In this document: in pieces, positions 41,384-49,857 of the stretch
Numbering within the stretch: the first letter of the stretch is position 1
How the letters are laid out: every line of letters begins with the position of its first letter
Assembly: GCF_016745835.1 (NCBI RefSeq)
Contig: NZ_JAERVL010000025.1
Coordinates: 1-64,000 of the forward strand
DNA from: Caldalkalibacillus salinus
GTDB taxonomy: Bacteria > Bacillota > Bacilli > Caldalkalibacillales > JCM-10596
Length of the DNA: 64,000 nt
Direction of reading: 5' to 3'
The notes under the pieces: model-generated
The model's database searches: none
What the model saw: only the letters and a program-made list of their open reading frames with translations
What the model was told of the DNA's origin: nothing
Translations under genes and position numbers: made by a program

Positions 41384-41995
41384 TCACTCTATGGTTTCCA
41401 AACACAGCTTAATACTAGAAATGAGATCAGACGTCGACCAACTGGCGTACTTCGGTTGATGACAAGCCAATTCATGGTTAGCTGGTATATGTATAAAGCC
41501 AGCCGGAATATGTGATCTCCCCTCTTGTTCAAGTGTATACAACGTCTGATACATGACATTGTTACAGACGTAAGTCCCCGCTGTATTGCTTATTTTGGCA
41601 GGATACTTGGCGCCTACCAATCGATCCACCATCTTCCTTATCGGTAGAGTGGAAAAGTAGGCTGCTTTCCCGTCTTGTTCAATGGGGGCATCTTTCCAGG
41701 CAACGCCTTCGTTATCCACCGCACCATCTCGACAGTTTATAGCGATGCGCTCAGGCGTTACATTCACTCTACCTGCAGCTAGTCCCAATGAAACGATGGC
41801 GTCCGGTTGACGTTCTCTTATCATTTCCGTTATGGCTTTTCCCGCTTCATCAAAGACAACGGGTAATACTTCCCCTTGTACCTTGTAAGGCCCAACCTGC
41901 TGACCGTTTAATGCGCTTACCACTTCTTCGGTTGGATTAATAGGGTGATCTAAAAAAGGCTCGAAACCTGTGAGTAAGATCTGTTTTTCACTCAT
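41384..41995 (-). CDS. pcp: Pyroglutamyl-peptidase I
   Basis: 203 residues. ILLTGFEPFLDHPINPTEE at the start, Glu82 in TPERIAIN, Cys144 in GTYVCNNVMYQ and His169 in GFIHIPA form the family's catalytic set. Removes N-terminal pyroglutamate from peptides in the cytosol. ATG 41995 with GGGAGAGG upstream. Downstream of it on the minus strand comes the riboswitch promoter; no operon partner is evident. Confidence 0.93.
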   Translation of the reverse strand: MSEKQILLTGFEPFLDHPINPTEEVVSALNGQQVGPYKVQGEVLPVVFDEAGKAITEMIRERQPDAIVSLGLAAGRVNVTPERIAINCRDGAVDNEGVAWKDAPIEQDGKAAYFSTLPIRKMVDRLVGAKYPAKISNTAGTYVCNNVMYQTLYTLEQEGRSHIPAGFIHIPANHELACHQPKYASWSTSDLISSIKLCLETIE

Positions 41996-42093
41996 CGTAT
42001 CCTCTCCCTTAGTTCTTACGACGTTAATCTTATGGCCAAGTGAGATGCCAAGTAAGATTAAAACTTATAAGAAATGTCAAAAAAAATAATCCA

Positions 42094-42654
42094 TTAAGTT
42101 GATTGATGCCCCTTGTTCCCCTTTGCTTTTTGGCCTGTCTTCTCTTGGTTCCTAGCCTTCACATGGTTTCTAGAAAAAATAATACTCAATACCATCAGTC
42201 CATCAGAGGGCCATCCCTTTTTCAACCGTGAGATACCCTTACGATAGGGTAACCATTGAACGACGGTCATGTAGAGATTCAAGACGAGAAAGACATATAA
42301 TGCATGAGCGAGGAGAGTGTTCAAGCTTTGGCTGAATGTCACATAAAGCTCCCAGCTTAAAATATAGGTTATGAAGCTTAAGACACCGCCCCCCATGGCT
42401 ACGCATAAGCGTTGCCATTTAGGGTACGCCTCTTCGTCCTTCACCTCGGTATAGCCTCCCAAGAAATTGTTCCAATTCCACTCAAAAGGAATCCTACCAT
42501 GTTTCCAGGCTTTAATGGACCGCCCCGTCCCTAACTGCACACGGGTGACTTGCATCTGGCATAGCTTGGCTACACTCACGTGCCCCCACTCGTGTATATA
42601 AGACACGACAGGGAAAAACAAAATGAGGAGTAAAAATATGTATAATACGTCCAA
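42094..42654 (-). CDS. Membrane protein with HEWGH motif (M50-like)
   Basis: 186 residues. The first membrane helix contains VVSYIHEWGHVSVAKLC, an HExxH zinc motif in a membrane context as in site-2 proteases (M50). RVQLGTGRSI, GGYTEVKDEEAYPKWQRLCVA and two further membrane spans follow. LYMTVVQWLPYRKG takes the place of the usual NxxPxxxxDG motif and lacks its Asp, so activity is uncertain. TTG 42654 with GAGG upstream. The tail is Lys-rich. Target unknown. Confidence 0.65.
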   Translation of the reverse strand: MDVLYIFLLLILFFPVVSYIHEWGHVSVAKLCQMQVTRVQLGTGRSIKAWKHGRIPFEWNWNNFLGGYTEVKDEEAYPKWQRLCVAMGGGVLSFITYILSWELYVTFSQSLNTLLAHALYVFLVLNLYMTVVQWLPYRKGISRLKKGWPSDGLMVLSIIFSRNHVKARNQEKTGQKAKGNKGHQST

Positions 42655-42726
42655 AACAATCGCCTCACTGTCCTGTTCATTCAGGTACGAAAAAATGCGA
42701 AAATATGCTATGACCTGACCTTAAAT

Positions 42727-42752
42727 AAAAAGAGACCTTTTTCGGTCCCTCA
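42727..42752 (-). terminator. Terminator after ylaN
   Basis: GAGGGACC-GAAAAA-GGTCTCTTTTT on the minus strand, directly at the stop codon. Confidence 0.7.
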
Positions 42753-43064
42753 TCATTGAGATGTGTCGTTGTTCTGCTCTTTTTGGTAATTTTCATACTT
42801 ATCATATAGTTGAGCTAGCTCACGCTCTAATTGTGATAAAATCTGTTTTCCTGCAGCTTCTGTAATCAAACCTAAACGTAGAGCAAAATCTATTTCACGA
42901 GAAAGTCCAAACATTTGGGTATCTAAGACTTCTTCATAAAGAGGGCATTGGGGCATTGTCAAATTTTCCATCTGCACAGCAATTAGCTTTAAGATCTTGT
43001 CTGCATCAGCCTTTAATAGAGCCAACGCCTTCTCATTGCTCTCTAGTACGGTTTCGGTTGACAA
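42753..43064 (-). CDS. ylaN: YlaN family (UPF0358) protein
   Basis: 103 residues, matching Yla[57 protein letters not shown]. subtilis YlaN is reported to interact with Fur and to be important under iron limitation. Start TTG 43064 with GGAGGG upstream. It keeps the order glsA-ylaN-(ftsW-pycA) of B. subtilis, though about 10 kb of other genes now lie between ylaN and ftsW. Confidence 0.9.
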   Translation of the reverse strand: MSTETVLESNEKALALLKADADKILKLIAVQMENLTMPQCPLYEEVLDTQMFGLSREIDFALRLGLITEAAGKQILSQLERELAQLYDKYENYQKEQNNDTSQ

Positions 43065-43193
43065 TTGTATCCCTCCGTTCGTCCATCCTACTCTTCATGA
43101 TAAGACGTTGGACGAAAAATTGCAAGAAATCCATAAAATATTTGCTCTCAGGGCCTGGTGATAAGCAAAAAAGTAGAAGGATCATAAAAGATT

Positions 43194-44156
43194 CTAAAAG
43201 ATACTGAAGTCCCAGCGTTTAGATATAGACTCGAGTAATGAGACACCACCGACACTGTTACCTTTCTCATCAAGAGAAGGTCCAAATACACCGATGCCCA
43301 GTTGGAACGGCACAGCGCCTAATATACCGCCGGACACGCCACTTTTAGCCGGTATGCCTACATGAATAGCAAACTCTCCAGAAGCGTTATACATCCCGCA
43401 GGTGACCATGAATGTTTTACAGATTCGCGCGACATGTACAGGCATCATTTGTCTACCGCTCGCAATATCTTTACCCTCATTGGCTAAGACGGCGCCTATC
43501 CGTGCTAAATCTAAACAGGTGACTTCTATGCCGCACTGTTGAAAATATAACGCTAAAATGTCTTCGATTGAACCGGTTAGCACACCGTCTTCTTTCATAA
43601 AATGGGCAAGGGCACGGTTTAAATGCGCTGTTTCATGCTCTGACCGAGCCACTTTTTCATTGACAGAAATCTTGGTATTGCCACTTAATTCATGTACAAA
43701 CTGTAAAAGCCTTCCTAGCTTGTCATTAACCGTTTGGCCGTTTATCAGAGATGTCACTGCTATGGCACCAGCATTGATCATCGGGTTGAGAGGTTTGCGT
43801 GGATTCATCGTCTCTAATTTAATGATGGAGTTAAAGGGGTCCCCTGTCGGTTCCATACCGACCACATCAAAAACGACATCCTCGCCTCGGTCCATTAATG
43901 CTAACGCTAAAGCCAACACTTTTGAGATACTTTGCATCGTAAATGGTCTTGAGGTATCGCCCGCTTCAACCACTTCACCATCCAATGTACAAACACTGAC
44001 ACCAAGAAGGGAAGGGTCCACCTTCCCTAGCTCCGGTATATAGTCGGCAACCTCACCTTCACAGCATAACATTTGATGCTCTTCAACCATGAGATTAAGC
44101 TCTCTTTTGAGCTCAGTAGAGGATAATGTTTCCTGTCCGAATCGTGATGTGAGCAC
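43194..44156 (-). CDS. glsA: Glutaminase
   Basis: 320 residues, full length. Serine-dependent glutaminase motifs: GKVADYIP-like GEVADYIPELGKVDP, RPFTMQSISKVLALALAL with the Ser76-x-x-Lys79 pair, GDPFNSI, PLNPMINAGAIAV, and SGVSGGILG near the end. Hydrolyses glutamine to glutamate and ammonia. GTG 44156 start with AAGGAAGGG. It is the positional counterpart of B. subtilis ylaM. The alpha/beta hydrolase gene lies 25 nt upstream on the same strand. Confidence 0.94.
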   Translation of the reverse strand: MLTSRFGQETLSSTELKRELNLMVEEHQMLCCEGEVADYIPELGKVDPSLLGVSVCTLDGEVVEAGDTSRPFTMQSISKVLALALALMDRGEDVVFDVVGMEPTGDPFNSIIKLETMNPRKPLNPMINAGAIAVTSLINGQTVNDKLGRLLQFVHELSGNTKISVNEKVARSEHETAHLNRALAHFMKEDGVLTGSIEDILALYFQQCGIEVTCLDLARIGAVLANEGKDIASGRQMMPVHVARICKTFMVTCGMYNASGEFAIHVGIPAKSGVSGGILGAVPFQLGIGVFGPSLDEKGNSVGGVSLLESISKRWDFSIF

Positions 44157-44181
44157 CGCTTACCCTTCCTTTAAACAACGT

Positions 44182-44991
44182 TTATTCGTTCGCCGCTACT
44201 TTTTTAGCGTTATCAGATGTGAGCGACAATATGAAATCAATCGTGTACTGATTGAATTGTTTTGGTTTTTCTAGACTGCATACGTGTCCACATTTCTGAA
44301 AGACGCGAAACGTGACATTCGTGAATTTCTGGTGAATGAGTTTCGCCGTTTTTAAGAATACGTGATCTTCGTCCCCCATCATCACGAGGGTTGGAATATT
44401 AATATTTGTTGGAAGGGATTCAAATATACGCTCTTTTTGTATGGCACGCCACCATTTGAGAAACGCTTCTGTTGTGACCTTTTTTGACTCTCGGATAAAC
44501 AGTTTACGGGCAGCTGCATGTCGTTTCTTAGGCATGAACAGATAGGCGAACAGTCGGTAGACAATATCCTTGTCACACCAGCGGACTAATAGCTTGTCCC
44601 CTACGAGAATCATACCTCTAATAAACCATGAATACTTGGTAATCAGTCCACCGAAAATTAAACTTTTAACCATATGCCGGTAGTGAACCACAAAGCGTTG
44701 TAGAATCATGGTGCCAAAAGACACACCACAAAAGTGAGCTTGCTTAATATTTAACTGTTGTAATAGTTGCTTTAGGTCGTGGGCAGCCATATCAAAAGAA
44801 TAGTCTGCTTCATCCACTGGCATCTGCTTAAGGGTTTCGCCATGTCCTCGAATATCGTACACCAAAACCTTAAAATGCTTGGCGAATGCTTGGACCTGCT
44901 TGTACCACATTCTTGTTGAACCACCAGCGCCATGTAGTAGGATGAGCCACTCTTTATTCTCTTGTCCATGGATTTCGTAATAATGTCTCAC
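44182..44991 (-). CDS. Alpha/beta-fold hydrolase
   Basis: 269 residues. LILLHGAGGSTRMW is the oxyanion strand-loop, VLVYDIRGHGET follows, nucleophile Ser in FCGVSFGTMIL, acid probably Asp in MGDEDHVF, catalytic His in KCGHVCSLEKP. Close to the 3-oxoadipate enol-lactonase/general esterase type; substrate unknown. Start GTG 44991, with GGAG about 12 nt upstream, so the start is less certain. Likely cotranscribed with glsA. Confidence 0.85.
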   Translation of the reverse strand: MRHYYEIHGQENKEWLILLHGAGGSTRMWYKQVQAFAKHFKVLVYDIRGHGETLKQMPVDEADYSFDMAAHDLKQLLQQLNIKQAHFCGVSFGTMILQRFVVHYRHMVKSLIFGGLITKYSWFIRGMILVGDKLLVRWCDKDIVYRLFAYLFMPKKRHAAARKLFIRESKKVTTEAFLKWWRAIQKERIFESLPTNINIPTLVMMGDEDHVFLKTAKLIHQKFTNVTFRVFQKCGHVCSLEKPKQFNQYTIDFILSLTSDNAKKVAANE

Positions 44992-45154
44992 GTCTTACGC
45001 TCACTCCATCCATCGATCTATTTTGACAAAAGGTTACAAAAATTGTCCAATCTATATCATAACAGATTCCATCCCTCTCTGCACAGCATAGTTTTTCCAT
45101 TACCGGTCCTCACTTCCTGCTTCGAAACTGCACACATTTGATTTATACTGTGAT

Positions 45155-45183
45155 GTGACAAAAAGACGTCAAGCTTTTATAAT
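45155..45183 (+). promoter_or_regulatory. Promoter for the 132-aa hypothetical gene
   Basis: GTGACA (45155-45160) and TATAAT (45178-45183) with 17 nt between, about 50 nt before the start codon. Confidence 0.6.
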
Positions 45184-45234
45184 GGAGACGACTCATTACC
45201 TAAAAAGCCATTACAGAAAGGACGTTATCTTAAC

Positions 45235-45633
45235 ATGGATGTCATTCAAATTAAAGGTGCCACAAAGTTCACCATACACTTAGACCCTAGCGTATGGATT
45301 TTTGACAGAAGAAAAATAGATTTAGACGTATACACACAACAAGGTGAGAGGCAAGAGGTTGACGAACGCACAATAACCGGTTCCTACGGTATACCATTTG
45401 AACCTTTCCTTAAAAATGCAGAACCGATGCCAGAAGCAAAATACGTCAAATGTCATGTGAACGACAGCGAGGTCATCACTCTGACGATGGACGAGGCACT
45501 TCAAGCGGTCCTTGGTTTCTCTCAAGGTGGAAGCCCTCTAAAAGAAGATGGTCCTGTTCATCTCTATTACGGTGACCAACGGTACAACGAAGCACCTATT
45601 ACTCATATCACAGGATTTGAAGTGACTGAATAA
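45235..45633 (+). CDS. Hypothetical protein (132 aa)
   Basis: A soluble, acidic, beta-rich protein: IQIKGATKFTIHLDPSVWIF, DRRKIDLDVYTQQGE, VKCHVNDSEVITLTMDEALQ, VHLYYGDQRYNEAPITHITG. It resembles short uncharacterised proteins of bacilli that open with the same IKGxTKxTIxLDPxVWIFDxRK pattern. A good promoter precedes it. The last 31 nt overlap the 3' end of the facing acetyltransferase gene. Confidence 0.7.
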   Translation: MDVIQIKGATKFTIHLDPSVWIFDRRKIDLDVYTQQGERQEVDERTITGSYGIPFEPFLKNAEPMPEAKYVKCHVNDSEVITLTMDEALQAVLGFSQGGSPLKEDGPVHLYYGDQRYNEAPITHITGFEVTE

Positions 45634-46439
45634 GTCACCCACTGTCCCTGTTTTATATATTGTGCTTTATTATAGAAAGGCGTAAGCGCTTCATTATGAT
45701 AGTAGAAACATGTCTTTTTCCCTTTGCGTAGGCAATCGCGTATGACGGCCTGCGCTAGGCTTGTCGCTATGCCGTTATGTCGATAGTGTGGGTCTACATA
45801 AAGACCACCTAACAAGGCATATTTTGGCGATTTTTTTAAAACCATCATCGTGCCCATGATGGCGCGCGGCTGATTTGTGTTAACGGCGAGAAAAAGATCT
45901 TGACGATGAATGAGCGTCTGTATCAGCTTTTGATCAATCAGGCTTTCCACCTCACTTGCCTGAAATAAATGTTGGATGAGAGGGAAGTCTAATGGCGTCG
46001 CATGACGAATCGTAATCCCTTTCATGGGAGAGTAGAGACGAGCCAACTGTTTCTCTGTCTGATTACTTTGCACTAAGAAGTACGCTTTTTCCAAACAGTT
46101 TATACGTCCGCCATGTGGCAGGTTTGTCAATATCGTCTCAATGACATCACGGTTACCGTGAGTAATAAACTGGGGCGTTTCATGCTGTATCCAATGATAC
46201 AGAGGTGAGTTTGTAGAAGGCGGGTGGGCATACCCAAAAAGCATTAAGGACTCATGTTTGTATATAATGCCCTTGATGCTACTATTGCTCACTTCAGCAT
46301 ACCATCGTTGCTTTGTGTTATGATGTTCTAACTGCTCCAGTGCGTCTAAAAGCATGACATGCCAAGACTCATGACTTTTTAAGAAGTCATAAATACGTTG
46401 ACGTTCCCGATGATTTATGGGAACAATAGCATGAGGCAT
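45603..46439 (-). CDS. GNAT-family N-acetyltransferase
   Basis: 278 residues. The C-terminal half is the GNAT domain: ITIRHATPLDFPLIQHLF, ALLGGLYVDPHYRHNGIATSL (acetyl-CoA binding, RxxGxA type), then KKTCFYYHNEALTPFYNKAQY. The N-terminal half is a second, degenerate GNAT-like domain, as in two-domain members. ATG 46439 with AAAGGAGT upstream. Acceptor unknown. Tail-to-tail overlap of 31 nt with the gene on the + strand. Confidence 0.85.
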   Translation of the reverse strand: MPHAIVPINHRERQRIYDFLKSHESWHVMLLDALEQLEHHNTKQRWYAEVSNSSIKGIIYKHESLMLFGYAHPPSTNSPLYHWIQHETPQFITHGNRDVIETILTNLPHGGRINCLEKAYFLVQSNQTEKQLARLYSPMKGITIRHATPLDFPLIQHLFQASEVESLIDQKLIQTLIHRQDLFLAVNTNQPRAIMGTMMVLKKSPKYALLGGLYVDPHYRHNGIATSLAQAVIRDCLRKGKKTCFYYHNEALTPFYNKAQYIKQGQWVTYSVTSNPVI

Positions 46440-46564
46440 ATAGATGACTCCTTTCTAATTTCACTGAATCGTTACTACCTTTATATGCCTATACCTCGAC
46501 AAACGGGTGTTTTAAGAGTAAAATATTGTGAAGGATACATACTAGCGATAAGGAGGTTAAAGTT

Positions 46565-46720
46565 GTGTTTGAAATAACTGCCATTATTATTGCCTTGCTT
46601 TGCGTTTGGGGATGCTTGAAGATGGTACGAGAAAAAAATCTTCTCGGTATGGGGATGTCTGCCACCGCAGCCGCTGTATTTGGGTGGTTTGCTGTGATGT
46701 CTATTTTATTCCCACAATAA
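46565..46720 (+). CDS. DUF2759-like small membrane protein (51 aa)
   Basis: GTG 46565 with AAGGAGG 8 nt upstream. Two membrane segments: EITAIIIALLCVWGCLKM and SATAAAVFGWFAVMSILF, joined by a basic loop (VREKNLLGMG). The AVFGWFAVM pattern matches the DUF2759 family (B. subtilis YqgW-like). Function unknown. A bidirectional terminator lies about 105 nt downstream. Confidence 0.7.
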   Translation: MFEITAIIIALLCVWGCLKMVREKNLLGMGMSATAAAVFGWFAVMSILFPQ

Positions 46721-46825
46721 CCATAGGGGATTAAGTTCATCTTTTATCATGTGCTAAATAAAAATATTGCTTATATATACGGATAACCAATAACATGTTA
46801 AAAAAAAAAGACAATAGTTTTAAAC

Positions 46826-46852
46826 AAAAAACGGTCGCTAAGGACCGTTTTT
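46826..46852. terminator. Bidirectional terminator
   Basis: AAAAACGGTC-GCTAAG-GACCGTTTTT, shared by the DUF2759 gene and queD. Confidence 0.9.
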
Positions 46853-46920
46853 ATTTTATTTCTACCCGAGGCATCATGTGCTTACATTTGCAGGTGTCAT
46901 CCTATAGGTGCCAAACTAGT

Positions 46921-47301
46921 TTATTCTTCATAGCGGGCATACGCTTCGTTTGTTTCTTCAACCTCCACCCACTTCACTTGCGGTCGATTCGTCTTGCTCT
47001 CACATAAGGTCTTAATATGATTGAAAAAAACCTCCGCTACTTTCTCAGTGGAAGGGATCGCGCCCCCCTGTTCCGGATCAAATTCAGGAAAATCATTGAG
47101 GAGATGATGATCATAACGTTTCTCAATGGCGTGCTTCACCTCACGGAAATCGATGAGCATTTGGCTACTATCTAGCTCAGTTCCTTCAACGCAAAAGGTG
47201 ACTTTATAATTATGACCGTGTACGCGTTCGCACTTCCCTGCCCCTTTGACACTGTGAGCACAGGACATCCAAAAATGTTTCACCAATGTGTACTTACCCA
47301 T
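46921..47301 (-). CDS. queD: 6-carboxytetrahydropterin synthase
   Basis: About 126 residues from ATG 47301 (GGAG 10 nt upstream). Zinc ligands His16 (SCAHS), His28 and His30 (VHGHNY), catalytic Cys24 (GKCERVHGH), MLIDFREVKHAIEKRYDHHLLND, and PSTEKVAEVFFNHI are family features. Converts dihydroneopterin triphosphate to 6-carboxy-tetrahydropterin in queuosine/preQ0 synthesis. It stands alone: queC, queE and queF are not in the window, and no preQ1 riboswitch was seen upstream. Confidence 0.92.
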   Translation of the reverse strand: MGKYTLVKHFWMSCAHSVKGAGKCERVHGHNYKVTFCVEGTELDSSQMLIDFREVKHAIEKRYDHHLLNDFPEFDPEQGGAIPSTEKVAEVFFNHIKTLCESKTNRPQVKWVEVEETNEAYARYEE

Positions 47302-47341
47302 GTAAAACCAACTCCGTCTATATAAAATCAAGCTTCCATTG

Positions 47342-47435
47342 ACAGCTTATTTTAATTCAAATGATTTAATTCAGGTTACATATCATTCAGCTTAATGCAG
47401 GTTATATATAATGCAGCTTAATTAATTCAGCTTAT
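47342..47435. repeat. Cluster of AT(T/G)CAG(G/C)TTA repeats
   Basis: ATTCAGGTTA, ATTCAGCTTA, ATGCAGGTTA, ATGCAGCTTA and ATTCAGCTTA occur within 75 nt, plus a partial CAGCTTA at the edge. It lies in the 420-nt gap upstream of queD. No gene is visible in the remainder of the gap up to 47724. Confidence 0.65.
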
Positions 47436-47724
47436 TCAATGTCTAGTCTTAACAGCTCAATACCGATCCACCCGTATGTTCGCTTTCATTATGTCTACTA
47501 AAGGTCTCTAAAGTAAGGTACTGATACGCATTGGCTGACAGACCATGTAACATTATATCAGGTTTTACTCTTCATTGGCATCTCAATTGCATAACGCTCC
47601 CTTTTTCCGTTTACAATAAGGTCAATCATTTAATACACAAGCGTTGTAAGCGTTATACCGAAATAGGTGTCACTTAAGTAAAATGATACCCTTTATGTTA
47701 ATGCATGAGTGGAGGATGTTAAAC

Positions 47725-47994
47725 ATGTCTATGTGTCCAATTTGTAATGGTCTGGAACCATTTCAATACGTTTGTCCCCATTGCTCTCAAAACATGGATA
47801 ATCAGGGGCGTCTGGCCGATTTTTTTGCTGATTACAGTCCTTATAGAGAGTACGATCATGTCGATATGTCCAATGGCTACGCAGACGTTCAAAATGAACA
47901 GTGTATTCATTACGCCTTCTGCACAAACTGTGGTCGTTCTGAAAATGTTGCTATACAGGAAGTGTCAACGAGAGACATATATGAATCATTATAA
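47725..47994 (+). CDS. Small zinc-ribbon-like protein (89 aa)
   Basis: ATG 47725 with GGAGG 9 nt upstream. CPICNGLEPFQYVCPHC forms a four-Cys knuckle, and a later CTNCG forms a third pair; GRLADFFADYSPYREYDHVD lies between. Probably binds zinc. Similar short cysteine proteins are known in bacilli, but no function can be assigned. Confidence 0.7.
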   Translation: MSMCPICNGLEPFQYVCPHCSQNMDNQGRLADFFADYSPYREYDHVDMSNGYADVQNEQCIHYAFCTNCGRSENVAIQEVSTRDIYESL

Positions 47995-48212
47995 TGCTTA
48001 TTTACCTTTTTCCTTTTTTATCCTGAATGTCACGTTACCTTGACCTCTCCAGTCTAATTTTACCATAAGGATTTACGAAATAACAAAAATCAATGACGGA
48101 TCATCTCCAAAGAAAAGGGTTGAAAATGGCAAAAGGACATATATATTATATAGTAAGGTAACCTGAGCTTTCGCTATTCAGATTATATTACGGGGTAGAA
48201 GGAGGAAGACAA

Positions 48213-48641
48213 TTGGATAAAAAGAAGGTCAATTATAGGGTGAGTAACGATATTACACTTTCTGTCTATGACTTTTCAGATTACATCAGTTGTGCTGAAA
48301 TTTTGTATAAGGGTCATTCCTACCATGCTTTTTGTACGGACCACGAGCAAATTGAAGACTGGATGGAAAACCCCGAAGAATTAGAAACGATCTGTCGGGA
48401 ACATTTACTCAAACATACCGATGCAGACAAACCATCGCCCGCCTACGATTATCAAACCGTTGATCTGGATGAAGACTATCACGTGCAGTATTACCCTTAT
48501 TCGGATTATCTACTGTGTATTGTGGTTTTACACCAAGATAGCGTTGTGCATTCGTTTTGCACTGATCATGCCACATTTGAAGAGTGGCAGGACGAACCTG
48601 ATACTTTTTTGAGTGCTATTCATAAAATGTTAAGAAAATAA
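48213..48641 (+). CDS. Hypothetical protein made of two FCTDH repeats
   Basis: 142 residues, TTG 48213 start with AAGGAGG 7 nt upstream. The protein is an internal duplication: residues 8-68 and 78-142 both show (D/Y)(F/Y)SDY..C, then HS(Y/.)HAFCTDH / VHSFCTDH, an (I/F)E(D/E)W segment, a Pro-Glu or Pro-Asp turn and a closing basic helix ending in LLK or MLRK. Soluble, acidic, with conserved Cys and His in each half that could bind a metal. Family not recognised. Confidence 0.7.
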   Translation: MDKKKVNYRVSNDITLSVYDFSDYISCAEILYKGHSYHAFCTDHEQIEDWMENPEELETICREHLLKHTDADKPSPAYDYQTVDLDEDYHVQYYPYSDYLLCIVVLHQDSVVHSFCTDHATFEEWQDEPDTFLSAIHKMLRK

Positions 48642-48720
48642 CATCCGCCTAAGACATAAATCCTATATAATAAGACATAATGGATCTGTATTATCACAAC
48701 ATCTACCATTGGAGACCATC

Positions 48721-49359
48721 ATGTTGAATAAGAAAATAGGATTTACACTTAGTTATGTTTTACTTGGGCTGATGATCTACACGTATCATGAAAGTTTATT
48801 AGACTGGATTAGTTCCGCCAACCTTAGACACATTCCCATCATCGTGGTCATCGCCACTTTAACCTCCTCTATACCAGTCGTTCCCTATCCAGTGGTTGGC
48901 TTTGTGATCGGCGCTGCTTATGGTCCCCTATTGGGGGGGATACTGATTTGGACTGGCTCAACATGTGCGTCTCTTGTTATATTTATTTTTGTCCGCCATG
49001 TTTTCCGTGATTGGGGAGACCGTTACTTAGAGAAAGATCATATAGTGGGAAAGATCACGGTATTATTTGAACGGAATGCGTTTCTTGCTATCGTCTTTAC
49101 CCGCATGATTCCCATTGTGCCCTCTATCATCATCAACATATATGCCGCATTAAGTCACGTAAAGTTTGGCGTGTATGCGGTGGCCTCGGCTATTGGCAAA
49201 GTTCCGTCTATGTTATTGTTCGCCCTCATCGGTGACCAAGCTTTTTCCAATCCAGAAAACATCCTACTGACCGTTATCATCTATACAACGTTCCTAAGTA
49301 TCGTGCTAAGTGCATATCACGTATGGAAAAAGAAAATAGCCTTAGGAGAAACCTCCTAA
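48721..49359 (+). CDS. TVP38/TMEM64 (VTT-domain) membrane protein
   Basis: 212 residues from ATG 48721 (GGAG 6 nt upstream). Multi-span protein with VTT-domain features: YPVVGFVIGAAYGPLLGGIL, FERNAFLAIVFTRMIPIVPS, GKVPSMLLFALIGDQAF. DedA/TVP38-type proteins act in membrane homeostasis and some are lipid scramblases. The last 25 nt form one side and loop of the cold shock gene's terminator. Confidence 0.85.
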   Translation: MLNKKIGFTLSYVLLGLMIYTYHESLLDWISSANLRHIPIIVVIATLTSSIPVVPYPVVGFVIGAAYGPLLGGILIWTGSTCASLVIFIFVRHVFRDWGDRYLEKDHIVGKITVLFERNAFLAIVFTRMIPIVPSIIINIYAALSHVKFGVYAVASAIGKVPSMLLFALIGDQAFSNPENILLTVIIYTTFLSIVLSAYHVWKKKIALGETS

Positions 49360-49366
49360 GGCTATT
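49326..49366 (-). terminator. Terminator for the cold shock gene, inside the TVP38 3' end
   Basis: AATAGCCTTAGGAG pairs perfectly with CTCCTAAGGCTATT around a 4-nt loop. On the minus strand ATTTTCTTTTTCC follows. The TVP38 stop codon lies within the stem. Confidence 0.8.
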
Positions 49367-49410
49367 CAAATCCCATATATCGTTATACTCTATATGTTTT
49401 GTGTCAATTA

Positions 49411-49611
49411 TTATAGTTTTACAACGTTTGAAGCTTGTGGTCCACGGTCACCTTCAACGATTTCAAATTCAACACGTTGACCTTCATCTAATGTCTTGAA
49501 CCCTTCAGCTTGGATTGCGCTGAAGTGAACGAATACATCGTTACCCCCTTCAACCTCGATAAATCCATAACCTTTCTCTGCGTTAAACCATTTAACTGTA
49601 CCTTGTTGCAT
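49411..49611 (-). CDS. Cold shock protein (CspB/CspC type)
   Basis: 66 residues from ATG 49611 with AGGAGG upstream. RNA-binding motifs KGYGFIEV (RNP1) and VFVHFSAI (RNP2) are intact, and the end [13 protein letters not shown] is typical. Single-stranded nucleic acid chaperone. A promoter about 220 nt upstream gives a long 5' leader, as usual for cold-regulated csp mRNAs. Confidence 0.95.
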   Translation of the reverse strand: MQQGTVKWFNAEKGYGFIEVEGGNDVFVHFSAIQAEGFKTLDEGQRVEFEIVEGDRGPQASNVVKL

Positions 49612-49828
49612 GAACAAAAACCTCCTAAAACAATTTCTGGCATAAGCCAAATTTTTTGACTTACCTTAAAAGAGGGTGAAGGGAAACAAAAATAGTCCTA
49701 CCAAAGTGGAGGCGTTACTTGAAATCCTCCTATTCGGTACGACTTCAAATCCCACAATCCATCTTTCTCAGTAATGCACTTAAAATTAAATATTAAGTCA
49801 GCTTTATAGTGACCTTAATATTTATTTC

Positions 49829-49857
49829 ATGTTACAACAAAAAACTGTCGGTGTCAA
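49829..49857 (-). promoter_or_regulatory. Promoter for the cold shock gene with a long leader
   Basis: TTGACA (49852-49857) and TAACAT (49829-49834), 17 nt apart on the minus strand. The leader of about 210 nt is non-coding. A perfect GCCATGAC-AAC-GTCATGGC hairpin lies upstream at 49915-49933; no gene is seen between it and 50144. Confidence 0.6.

Noticed and set aside
47302-47724. preQ1 riboswitch upstream of queD
   Set aside because: No C-rich loop or typical aptamer sequence was found; the gap contains only the decamer repeats.
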